Positions 1-10,390 of a DNA stretch of 64,000 bases are shown here, piece after piece (position 1 is the first letter of the stretch; every line of letters begins with the position of its first letter). Below the pieces are notes generated by a model that had not been told where the DNA came from, did not search any database, and was given only the letters and a program-made list of their open reading frames with translations. Source of the DNA: Turbatrix aceti. Taxonomy: Eukaryota; Nematoda; Chromadorea; Rhabditida; Panagrolaimidae. The translations under genes were made by a program, and so were the position numbers. The stretch is from the NCBI GenBank assembly GCA_963969345.1, contig OZ017766.1:9424001-9488000 (forward strand), read 5' to 3'.

Positions 1-283
1 AAGTAGACCTCACAGTAATTCATTTTTTGCGTTTATACAACAAAAAGCATCCGGAGTTCGGCCCAGAAGCCAAAACTTGCTATTACTGCTTTTTCAGAAA
101 ACACCACAGGAAAATTCTGCAACAACTCTTTTAGTGCATTTTTCGTTCAAACTGCGATCAGCGTTTATAAATATAGTGATCAGGCGCAATATTTTTGAAT
201 TATAATAATTTTGTCATTTCATTGTACTGTGAAACTATTTTTACAATTTTTTTGCACATTGCGTCCATGATTTTTTTATGATG

Positions 284-1488
284 CGTTTTATTCTCAATCA
301 ACATAAAAACAATAACAAAAACAACAACAAAGTAATGGAAAAAAGACGGTGGAGGAATACCCTTACGCAGTAGCATAGCTCGGCTACTACGCCACCCCGA
401 CATAGTTTGGCCATTGCGCCAGCCCAACGTAGTAACATAACTTGGCTACTGCGTCAAAGAGGAGAGGGAAGCAGCACGCCGCAATATAGCGTAACTTGGC
501 TATTGTGTCGAGATGGGAGTTGAAAAAATTTACACGACGATTACAATTACAAAAAATGATACTTTATCCGTTAAAGAGCATTGTCCAAGAAAAATGATAA
601 AAAAAATATCCAGTAACAAATCAAAAAAGGATGATTTTAGAGAAACAATTACGACGACGATGTTAGCTATTTTAGAATCGATTGTGATTAACTTGGGTCA
701 ATTTCCACGAGCAGCGAAGAGGGTAGCCATCCGAGTAAGCCGAATCCTGAAAAATAACACGAAATAAACGCCATAAGAAGAAAACGGACAAAAAACTCAA
801 AAAACGATCAGAAAAAACTCATGTAATCAAAAAAGTCAGAACAGTTATCTTTGATTGCCCCGCCACGAAAAGTCGAACAAACAGTCCACACTACAACGTT
901 GTTCGTTTGTCCAATTTTTCGTAGCGTTACATAAGTTTTTTCTGATCGTTTTTTGAGTTTTTTTGTCTATTTTCTTCTTATGGCGTTTATTTTCGTGTTA
1001 TTTTTCAGGATTCGGCTTACTCGGATGGTTACGCTCTTCGCTGCTTATGGACATCGACCCAAGTTAATCACAATCGATTCTAGAATAGCTAACATCGTCG
1101 TCGTAAATGTTTCTCTAATCTCATCCTTTTTTAATTTGTTTCTGGATATTTTTTATCATTTTTCTTGGACAATGCTCTTCAACGGATAAAGTATCATTTT
1201 TTGTAATTGTAATCGTGGTAAATTTTTTCAACTCCCATCTCGACACAATAGCCAAGTTACGCTATTGCGGCGTGCTGCTTCCCTCTCCTCTTTGACGCAG
1301 TAGCCAAGTTATGTTACTGCGTTGGGCTGGCGCAATGGCCAAACTATGCTACTACTGCGTCGGGGTGGCGCAGTAGCCGAGCTATGCCACTGCGTAAGGG
1401 TATTCCTCTACCGTCTTTTTTCCATTACTTTGTTGTTGTTTTTTGTTATTGTTTTTTGTTATTGTTTTTATGTTGATTGACAATAAAA
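284..1488. mobile_element. Foldback (palindromic) element F1, non-autonomous
   Basis: The left arm (about 284-828) reappears as its reverse complement at about 925-1488, around a loop of about 95 bp. For example, the block at 340-400 with AAAAGACGGTGGAGGAATAC is mirrored at 1375-1425. Each arm carries about four imperfect 30-base hairpin sub-repeats built on GGCTACTGCGTC-like sequence (367-510, mirrored 1240-1395). No transposase is encoded. The open frames in the two arms (513-767 and 953-1189) come from the repeat and are not gene-like. I could not fix a target-site duplication, so the superfamily is unknown. The arms differ by scattered substitutions and small indels. Confidence 0.85.
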
Positions 1489-2208
1489 AGTGTTTTTACG
1501 AAAAAAGTAATAATGCAAAAAAACCGTTTATTTAAATCAAACCGCCACCGTGTATCAGATTGAATAAAAACGCAACATTTACGTTCATGTTTGGACTAGG
1601 TGTTCAAAATTATCGAATAAAAAGAGAAGAAGCGTCAACAGGTCGTTCGCGACTCAGGTTATCAGAAAAAAAGAGATTTTAGGCAATTAAGCGTCTCGAA
1701 CATGTCTGAAAAGTAAATTTGCCATAATTACGCATCATGGAAAATGATTCCGAGTTTCGGGGCAACTACGATGGAATATGCTTTTTTGAAGCACTTTACG
1801 TTGTAATAAAGTAAACGCTGAAAATAAGTGCAAAAAAAAGGCTCATAAAAAAAATTTTTGTTGTCATCGTCTTATATTATTACATATAAACAAAAAATGT
1901 ACAATATTGCCATGAAAAATTGGAACGAAAAGAAATCAATTTTTATTATTAAAGCATGGTTAATTACGGTTTACGAAAACTGTATAAAAAAGAAAAAACA
2001 TACTTATGCAACATACTACGTGCATAATGTATGTAAATGATGGCTAGTTATGAAATGCGCACATTGGCCCGGTTTTCAAATACATTTTTTTTCCGCTTTT
2101 GCAATTGCCAGTAAGTAATATTTTGACAATACAATGTTTTAAACTGTTTGACGTCATATACAGATTGTGGATTGAGATTGGGAATAAAAACGTTTCCTCG
2201 GGAGAGAG
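1489..2208. other. AT-rich intergenic DNA without a recognisable gene
   Basis: I see no exon with plausible splice sites, RNA gene or repeat here. The short open frame at 1858-2040 is K/N/Y/I-rich and typical of AT-rich non-coding sequence. Confidence 0.6.
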
Positions 2209-2218
2209 ATGTATGTAT

Positions 2219-4532
2219 TTATTTATTTATTTATTTATTTATTTCACCATTACTCAGTGGTTAGTTATCATTAGACCAGATGTTAGGAGGCACAAATGAC
2301 GTCCACGTAGGCGTAAATGTCTCGATTCGTTTTGGTCGCGATTTCTTCTTCCCATCGTCGCTGTGGTCTGTTTTTCGTCTTGTTGAACACCGAGTTGAGC
2401 GAATCGGCCCATCGTAAGGAAGGGTGTCCCACGGGTCGTTTTCCTTGTGGTATCCACAAGGTCAGTCGTCGGGCCCATCTGTTTTCGTCTGCCTCCAGGA
2501 GCTTTCGCGCGTATGTCCATTTTCGGCGTTCCGCTTCCTTCACCCAGTCTTTGAGTTTTGTTCTTCGTCGGATGATTTTGTTTCGGACTTTGTCAGACCG
2601 TCGCAGCCCGAGGATGGCTCGTTCGACTTGGTGTTGAGCATTGCGCAACGTAGATCTTGCCGTTTCTGTCAGCGCCCAGGTTTCACAGCCGTACAACACC
2701 GATGGCAAGATGCAGGCATGGATCAGGCGGCGCTTCAAGTACATTGGCGTGCGTTTGGAGCGCAGGAGATCTGAGTTCCGGTAGTAGATTGACCTTGCTG
2801 TCGAGATGCGATTACGTATCTCAACGACGTGGTTGCGCGGCCACTGCATCTTTTGGCCTAGATAGACGAACGACTGCACCCGTTGGATAACCAGGCCGTG
2901 GAGGGAGAGCTCGAAATCATCCTCGATGTCCTTGAGGAGAAGTCCGGAGGAGATAGGCCGCTGATCCCGCCGTTTCTGTACCATCCACTGCGTCTTCTTG
3001 ACGTTGACTTCCAGTCCGACGTCCTTGCAGGCGATGGCCATATCCGACAGCATTTCCTGAAGTTCTTCGCCAGTGTGGGAGAAAAGAACGACGTCGTCTG
3101 CGTATGCCAAATACGCTAGCCGCTGACCATCAACCTTGACGCCTCTGCCTGTCAGCTGTGCGGCGTTAAGGGCTCGTTGGAGTACTAGGATGAAAATTAG
3201 CGGGCTCAGCGTATCGCCTTGCCGTACTCCTTTCTGCGTTTGGAACTCCGCCGTCCTGTCGCCGACTTTGACTGCCGAGTTTCCAGCTGCATACAGCCAT
3301 CGCACCAGTTCGGTGATGCCGGGATCCACGCCGATGGAGTCAAGTGCTGCCCAGATTGAATCAAAGCTGATCGAGTCGAACGCCTTGCGAAAGTCGACGA
3401 AGACAGCGACCAGCGGCTGATTGTACTCCCGTAGCTTCTCAGCGATCATGTTGATGCTCTGAATATGATCTACAGTGGAGTAAGACTTTCGAAAACCAGC
3501 CTGTTCCGGGGGAAGTATTCCAGTGACTTGTGCGGCTTCCCCGATCCGCTGCGCGATGACTTTTGTGAGCGCCTTGTAGATTGCCGAGAGCAGGCTGATG
3601 GGCCTGTAGTTATTGAGGTCACTGGGATCGCCCTTTTTCAGCAGCAGGACAGTCACAGCGTTCGCAAATTTTTCAGGCAGTTCACCGCTGTTCGCGATAG
3701 AATTGAACAGTGCAGTGAGTGCTGGCGCCAGATATTCAGCTCCACTGCGTAACGCCGTCGCGGATACACAGTCAATTCCGGGCGTCGTGCGGGGTCGGCA
3801 GCTTTTGAGGGCAGCACGGACTTCTGTCTCGCTAAACGTGACGTCTACTGGTGCAGGGTTCACGCCTAGTGGGCCGCTGTTTGACCTGTAAAGCTCGCCG
3901 AAAAAACCAGAGATAGCTTTGACGGTCTGCTCTATGGCGTCTTCGTTGGCCTTGGCTTTGACGTAGTTCGTTTTGCGGCCGTAGACAAGCTGTTGTCGAC
4001 CCTGCTTCAGCTTCCCAGATGCGATTGCTTTTGTGGTGACTCGTAGGCGCCTGCTTTGGATGTCTTCTTTCAGGGACCATCGGAGCAGCTTTGCTACTAC
4101 GGAGTAGTGCACCCGTTCCGCAGCTGTTTGGATGCCGACGCAGAACTTCATCCGGGCTCTGAGCTCCATCAGGCTCTGGGTTCTCATCGAGATGGCCGGC
4201 TCTGGTGGAACTTCGACCGTTGCTGCATCTGTGGCTTCGTTGATGATCTTCTTTAGCTCCAAGTAGTCGCGTTCAGGGTAGCCTGTAGGCATGTACTCTT
4301 TCAGTTTGGCTTGAAGCTCTTTCTGGACGGCTCGACGAGATAAAACCTTTTGACCTGGTCTCGGGAGTGCCGCTCTCCCGAAGCGTGCTTTTATGGATAT
4401 CTTGCAGCGTAGTAGCCGATGGTCGCTACCGACATTGATACTGGGCAGGACGGCAACGTCTCGTATCTGCGACATCTTCTGCGTCAGTACGTAGTCAATT
4501 TCATGGACGCTTTCACCATTTGGAGCGCGCCT
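2219..4532 (-). mobile_element. 5'-truncated RTE-like non-LTR retrotransposon
   Basis: On the minus strand the element runs from inside the endonuclease domain (about 4531) through the reverse transcriptase to a stop at 2283-2285. A short 3' UTR and an (AAATA)n tail, seen as ATTT repeats at about 2219-2240, follow. A short 3' UTR ending in a microsatellite is typical of the RTE clade. A direct repeat ATGTATGTAT flanks the element (2209-2218 and 4533-4542). It could be the target-site duplication, but it is low complexity. The 5' truncation is the usual result of incomplete target-primed reverse transcription. A second copy of the same 3' end lies at 19798-20010. Confidence 0.85.
2283..4531 (-). 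pseudogene. LINE ORF2 fragment: endonuclease C-terminus plus reverse transcriptase
   Basis: The frame is open for about 750 codons. Numbering from the first ATG at 4565, residues 22-50 hold the last endonuclease motifs (EIDYV and GSDHRLL), so only the end of the nuclease domain remains. Reverse transcriptase motifs follow: LNNYRPISLLS at about 317-327, the catalytic VDFRKAFD with Asp391, GVRQGD at 446-451 and YADD at 488-491. The tail has an RTE-like RWARRLTLW...RPVGHPSLRWAD region and ends with VICAS. The first dozen residues are read from flanking AT-rich DNA. With most of the nuclease missing the copy cannot be autonomous, but the RT core shows no stop or frameshift, so it is a fairly young insertion. 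Confidence 0.85.
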
Positions 4533-4547
4533 ATGTATGTATGTATA

Positions 4548-5069
4548 TTTATATTTATGTAACAAATTTAATTACAGTGAATTAAAATTTTAAAAATTTG
4601 CAGTTAAAAAAATAAGGAAACAAAATTTTATCACATTTATGATAGCATTTGCATTATGAATAATTGTTGTGCAAATTTTGCATTACATTTTGCAATTAAA
4701 AATTTGTAGGAACTTTTTTTGGCGTTTAGAAGTGAATTGTGTATGTATTTATCTATTTATTTGCTTTTATTGTATTTATTTAAAAATTATAATATTTACT
4801 AATCACGTGTTCACACTTTTAATCATGTCAACGAATCTTGACGCATACATACACAGTTGCTTTGAAGCAGGTGTTCCAAAACCTATCCCCTTTTTTTGTA
4901 CACATCCGTAGGGCCATGCATGTTTGTACCATACTACAATGTTATACAGTTGCAGTTGTCTATGATAGACATCAGGTCCTTTTCTCTTCACACTTTTTGA
5001 AGTTGTTGAAACAACATTTTTTTGTATATAGGAAAAGCTTGTCGTTTATTACAGTAATCTTTCATTTCA
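4548..5069. other. Intergenic, upstream of chemoreceptor 1
   Basis: AT-rich sequence. Open frames at 4669-4911 and 4838-5182 are not supported. By comparison with the downstream paralogue, the missing N-terminal membrane segment of chemoreceptor 1 should be here, but the codons just upstream of 5070 include an in-frame TAA at 5055 directly after a CAG. I could not join an upstream exon in phase. Confidence 0.45.
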
Positions 5070-6232
5070 ATGGTTTTCGACAATACAAAACTCAAAAGAC
5101 AACTTTATATGGTATCCATGGAGTATTCTTCGTGTATGTTTTTTTGTATGTTTCACTACAAAGCAGATTTTCTTTCAGGTAATTTTTCAGAAGTGCCAGA
5201 GTTTTATCAAAATCTGACATTTTACATTACTCTCGTCGAGATAGTATTCATGCTTACGACTGCATTTGTAGCGCCGGCTTATATGATTGCTTTTATGTCC
5301 ACAAAAAGCGTTTTACTTCCACGCAGAATCAGATTGTTTATCTTGTATGGCATGTCCACAGGTGGAGGACGCTACCTGATCCGGGGTTTTCTCCTCTTCG
5401 ACGCTTTCTTCGCTATTTCTGACAGTATATAAATAATTTTATTGATTTTTGAAAAACGTAAAAAAATTGCGTTTTAGATATTTCAGTAAATGGCCCATTC
5501 GGATTTGTGCACTACCTTGGAAATTCTTTTTTGTTTCTTTGTTGCATAACATCCAATGGATTCGTGTTTGAATGCGCACTCGCGGCCATCGATCCACTGA
5601 AATATGAACAGCGCAAGTCTATGGCAACTTTTTATTTTTTTACGGTAGTTAATTTGGTTATTACGTCACTTGTGATGACGTTAACTTACCTGAGAATAAC
5701 GAGTCTTTTGCTTGGTGGATGCATTGTTTTGATTTCACATTGCATCGATCTTGTTGCTACAATTATTATTTATTCAAAAAATAAGGCTTATTTGAAACGA
5801 TACTACCGTATTACACTTCACGAACGATTCCAGGTATGTTTGGGTACAATTTTGCGCTCCCAAAAAAGAAATGAAAATTTTCAGGTGAAGCAAAACATTC
5901 AAATATGCATAACCATGATGCCAGTTTTAATTTCGTCATTTTCGATGACGTCTATTCTCAGTGGATGCCTAATTTTTGTAAGCCGTTCGGAGGCTGAAGA
6001 TTGTTGGCAGGGCGCTATGATGGCGGCGCTCAATTGTGGAATTGCATTTTTTTGTACTTTTTTGGGAGTTATGCAGTTTGCAATATGGCCGAGATTACGA
6101 AACGCTGTATTGTGCAGAAAACAGAAGATGACAACTGTTGCACCACAGGCAGTACAGACGACGATCTATTTTTCTGAACTCGTTAATCAGTGGGATTCAA
6201 AGCTCAAAAATAGGCGGTTTACGGAAACTTGA
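5070..6232 (+). CDS. Serpentine chemoreceptor 1 (Sra-superfamily, Sre-like)
   Basis: Four exons, 5070-5133, 5179-5424, 5478-5833 and 5885-6232, join to 1014 bp (337 aa). Introns are 45, 53 and 51 bp with GT/AG ends. The protein has several hydrophobic membrane segments. It shares with its neighbour an FECxLxAIDPLKYE segment (about residues 134-147) and ERFQ-VKQNIQICITMMP across the third intron (about 219-232). The RFQxxxN motif before a late membrane helix recalls the nematode Sra/Srab/Srb/Sre chemoreceptors; Sre is my best guess. The paralogue has about 50 more N-terminal residues including a probable first helix, so ATG 5070 may be internal or the N-terminus may be lost. Intron 3 is a multiple of three and open, so retention would not stop translation. 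AATAAA at 6343-6348 is a likely poly(A) signal. Such receptors act in the ciliary membranes of sensory neurons. Confidence 0.75.
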
Positions 6233-7175
6233 TTTTTTTGGTGCAATTTTTTAATTTGTGTTAACAACGATTGCTAAGTTTGGAAGTAAAGCCCATTAAT
6301 GAGAAATATGACGAAATATGTTCGTGAATGGGTTTTACTGAAAATAAAATCGATTTTTTGCACACTTAAATTTTTTATAAATAAACTGTATATCTTGTCG
6401 ATTTGGAAACTTCCGTAAATAAAAAAATCAGATATTTGATACCAACAAAGCATGACAAAATCGTGAAAAAAACTAATACAAATCTGAGCTTTTTAAAAAT
6501 ATTTCATTACATTGCTGTAAATATTTCTTTACGTTGCTGTATTAAGTGTTCACAGTTTAGAAATTTGTCGGAACACTTAAAAAATTTGTTTTGAATAAAC
6601 TGAAATAGTGTTCTACTTCTCCGTAAATAAAAAAATTAGAATGGTTTTATAGTACCAACGAATCATGACAAAATTGATCAAAAAAACTGATTTCCCCTTT
6701 TTCATAGTTTAAAAAAATTTGATTTTTATATTCTTCATACAGGAATGCGCAAACATTTATACGTTCGTTTTTCGTTCGTGAACACTGTCCAAAATGCTTC
6801 GAGGAATAAAATTTGTTCGTCAAAAATCATTTGAAATTTGGAAAGAAAATTACCCTTATCAATGACTCAATGAAAATGCGAAACACTGGGATAATTGCGA
6901 AGCAGGCTGTCTTACAGACTGTCCGGAAAATTATGTTTACAAAAGTCAGGTCTGTGTTTACAGTTGTCTAATTTACATTCGACAAACAAATAAATACATA
7001 TATTGGCCCGACCTTTCACATGTTTTAGCACATGTTTTGTCTTTTATTACAACGCAGTCAACGAGCTTTCACGCAGCCACCTTTGGTTGTCCCCAGGTGT
7101 TCGACATGTGCCCTACTCGCCTTAGTTGTTGTTCAAAGCATAAATACAAATTGGTTTGTGCTAATTTTATTTTAG
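6233..7175. other. Intergenic between the chemoreceptor paralogues, with a diverged tandem repeat
   Basis: Mostly AT-rich. A block of about 65 bp (CCGTAAATAAAAAAATNAGA..., then ACCAA..AGCATGACAAAAT) occurs at about 6412-6475 and again, diverged, at about 6622-6688. TTTTATTTTAG ending at 7175 is a good splice acceptor that could begin the first visible exon of the next gene. The GC-richer stretch 7060-7130 might hold an upstream exon, but I cannot prove one. Confidence 0.45.
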
Positions 7176-7217
7176 AATTATTATAGATACAATATACATT
7201 ACTTTCATCGTTACTCT

Positions 7218-8783
7218 GTGGACACGTTAGATAAAATAAACTGGTGTTACTCTGATTCAGCAGTTTATTTTATCTTAATAATAAATCTGTTATTGAGCGT
7301 TGTTGCAATAAAACATTGCAACATGCAGCTGATTTTGTTTTTCGACACTCCAAAGCTTAAAAGTCAACTGTACATGGTTTCTATGGAATATTATTCTTGT
7401 AATTTCTCACAAGTGCCAATTATCTTTCAAAATATCAATTTTGGCATCACTCTTGCCGAGATATGCTTCATGCTTGTATCACTCGTTATTGGACCTGCCT
7501 ACGCTTTTGCCTTTTTTACCACCAAAGTACCCATGTTCCCACGACGAATTAGGCATTTCGCAATTTATGCCATGTCTGCAGGCAGCGCTGGATGGATAAC
7601 TCGGAGTTTTTTGCTCACTGATGCATTTTTCGTCATTTCTGACGGTTTGTACCAACATTTTTTTTGAAATTAGTATATTATCAATTTTTTTAGACATCTC
7701 AGTAAGAGGTCCTTATGGCTACCTGCATTACCTGGAGGTCGGATTCTTTTTCTTGTGTTGTATCACATTTAACGGTGTTTTGTTTGAATGCATCCTGTCG
7801 GCGATCGATCCACTCAAATACGAAAAAGATAAGTCTGTCGGTTCGTTTTACTACTTTACAGTAGTAAATCTTGTTATTACACTGATAATTGTGCCGATTC
7901 ATTCATTCATTCATTTATTCTCTAACTCGTACGCACCATATCATACATACAACACTACAATGAACAGTCAGAAGGTGATGAAGATGATGATGGCGACTCG
8001 TACGTAGAGGGGCCCATCCGGAACGGATGTCTTTGCGATACGTGCACCCTGAGTTCGCAGCTCTTACAGGGGACGGGACGTGTTTTTGGTGTGGTGTGTT
8101 TTTTCGATTGGATGATGACGAATGAGAATGAGTTGTAGAAGACCGCTGCGCCCAAGCGGGATCGAACCTCGACCTTGATTTCCTTGTAGACGCGCCACAC
8201 ACCACTGGGCCAATTGTGCCGATTACATATCTGAAAATAACAAGCATGCTGCTGGGTGGATCTATTGTATGTGTGTCAAATAGCATCGATCTCATTGGCA
8301 CAATCGTTGTATACTACAAAAATAAGGCTTATTTAAGTCAGTATTACAGTATTACGCTTGGTGAACGTTTTCAGGTATGTTTTTTTTTAAACTGAAGCAT
8401 GAAAACAACTTGATTGATTTTTACAGGTAAAACAAAATCTTCAAATTTGCATAACTATGATGCCACTTTTTGTATGTACATTTGCGATGACGTCATTTCT
8501 CAGTGGATGCATCGTTGTTATCAGTCGTTCTGATAGCAACGAATGTTGGCAGGGAACTTTGATGGCAGCGTTTCACTGTGGAATTGCTTTTTATTGTACC
8601 ATCTTTGTCGGCGTGCAGTTTGTGATATGGCCTGGACTATGGAACACAGTAATTTGCCGGAAACAGAGAGTATCAATTGTCGCACCTCAGGCTCAGCATA
8701 CTGCAATCTACTTCACAAAACTGGTCAATCAGTGGGAAGGAGTGCACAAAAATAGGAACGCTAAACATAAAATTTCGGTGTAA
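7218..8783 (+). pseudogene. Serpentine chemoreceptor 2, exon interrupted by a SINE
   Basis: This is a close paralogue of chemoreceptor 1. The coding blocks are about 7218-7644, 7694-7899, 8225-8374 and 8427-8783, with introns 7645-7693 and 8375-8426 at the same places as in the neighbour. The neighbour's first 45 bp intron is absent here. The second exon is split by a 312 bp SINE (7900-8211) with a duplicated target. Reading into the SINE gives a stop at 8005-8007, and insert plus extra target copy is 325 bp, not a multiple of three. Without them the blocks sum to 1140 bp in one frame, so the gene was intact before insertion. Position 7218 is not an ATG; the frame is open back to an acceptor at 7175 and the first internal ATG is at 7323, so the true start is unknown. 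AATAAA at 8871-8876 is a likely poly(A) signal. Splicing around the SINE is possible but not evident. Confidence 0.75.
7887..8224 (-). mobile_element. tRNA-derived SINE with 13 bp target-site duplication
   Basis: The direct repeat AATTGTGCCGATT at 7887-7899 and 8212-8224 brackets a 312 bp insert. On the minus strand the insert starts at 8211 with GGCCCAGTGGTGTGTGGCGC, which with the preceding T fits a Pol III A box. A B box, GGTTCGATCCC, begins 43 nt after the 5' end, which is tRNA-like spacing. GCCCAG near the 5' end can pair with a GGGC-containing segment after the B box, like an acceptor stem. An unrelated body follows, then an (AATG)n tail, read as CATT repeats at about 7900-7918. These are standard tRNA-SINE features. 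I do not recognise the family. Confidence 0.85.
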
Positions 8784-10390
8784 TTAAACTGATGTCCTTT
8801 GAAAGACAAATGTATATACATAAATATCTATTTGTCTTTAACTGTACAGTTTTGCTGAGATCTTAAACATAATAAAAAACAGGTGTTCTAAGATTCACCT
8901 TCGTCAGGTGATTTTTATCTTGCGTCACCAGCGCTTATTACGATATTTAAAAAAAATTAATTACTTATTTATAGTTACGAGCAACGAACGCTTATTTTAA
9001 CTGATGCTTTTTTGGTGTAGTGGACTCTATGTATTTTTGAAGGTTATAACAACTGTACCGTCAATATTGTATTAGTAAAAGCGGCAAGAAAAATATAAAT
9101 AAATGAACGCAATCCCTGTGATATTTTTTTGAAAATCGATAAAGTTTGTTTAACATAAAAATCACGTTTTGCACAAAATAATTTTTTTTTCACAATTCAG
9201 AAAAATCGTGAAATTTTTTTTACTTTTGTTCACTGTCGCATTGGAATGAAATCACAAAATTGTTGCGTATAATTTAAAAAATAATTTTAATTTTAAAAAA
9301 CTGAGTTAATGTAAGTGAAACTATTTCTTGTATTTGCAACTCTTTCCGTGCTCTTTGGCAGGATACTGCTATTTATATATGTATTTATTCAGCACACCGA
9401 TGGACGTTTTGACACCTTGATACGGTATTAGGAGGTATTCAAGTATATACTTAACAAGGTACACATCCTGATTATTAAAGAAAAAAATTTTTGGCATCAA
9501 ATTTTCATCAAAAACGCATAAAAACATTACCGGTTTTTTTAGTCAAGAATTTGAAGATGAAGATTTTCAATTAACTTTAGAAGGATTTAGTTTTTTAGCG
9601 GTAAGTAAACTGTATACAACACCTCCATTTAATTTGTGATAAATATTTTTTTAACTGTAGACAACAGTCTATCGGACACAAGTAAAATTTGTTAAAAAAT
9701 TGATATTTACATTTAAAAACAAAAGTACCTGTAGTTTTTTTATCCAAATTTTTTTAAGATACATACTGTGCCCAGGTATGTATAATGTGTTGTATTATGT
9801 ATCTTCGAAAATGATACAAAAAATAAACAACATTTATTTAGAAAAAAACTGAAAGTATGTAAAATACAAAGATTTTGCTTTTTTTTTTATAATTTCATTT
9901 TTAAAACAGGCCAGTAAAAAAACTGAAGATATGAGGTACCAGTAAAAAAAATGAACGCCTTTTAAAATTTAGTTTAACTTAAATAAATACAAAGTTTGGT
10001 ATAAGTTATTTGCTTATTATGATTTTGACGTTTACTTTCAAAAATCGGTGTGTGTTGGTGTTTTTTTAACTGGCTAACTCCTTGAAGACGATTTCACAAA
10101 TTCACAATTTCACAATTCTTAAGGAAAAACTGATGACTGATTACTACAGTTAAGTGGATAATAAGATTTTCTTTTTGATTGTGTAAAAAATAGTTTTTTT
10201 TATTTTTCATTTATTTTTTTATTTAAATAAATATTACACAAAACTGAGTAATTGTTCAAATCTACATGATAAAATCTTGCCAAAGATTGTTTGTGTTACA
10301 TAAAACTGATAAAAAAGTTTTCAAAGTTTTATTTTTTAAATGATACGCAAATATGTATTTTACGATTTCTGAACTGCAGTGAAAAAGACG
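8784..10390. other. AT-rich intergenic DNA; poly(A) region of the SCPx gene
   Basis: No convincing gene. The reverse complement of AATAAA at 10328-10333 lies about 60 bp past the SCPx stop codon and is its likely poly(A) signal. From about 9.3 kb rightwards the plus strand is dotted with runs of A followed by CTG (see findings). Confidence 0.55.

Noticed and set aside
513..1189. Open frames of 84 and 78 codons near the left end
   Set aside because: They lie in the two arms of a palindrome and mirror each other; composition is low complexity and there is no gene structure.
7915..8301. Minus-strand 128-codon frame over the SINE
   Set aside because: It reads through the SINE and into the antisense of the chemoreceptor exon; the SINE explains the sequence.
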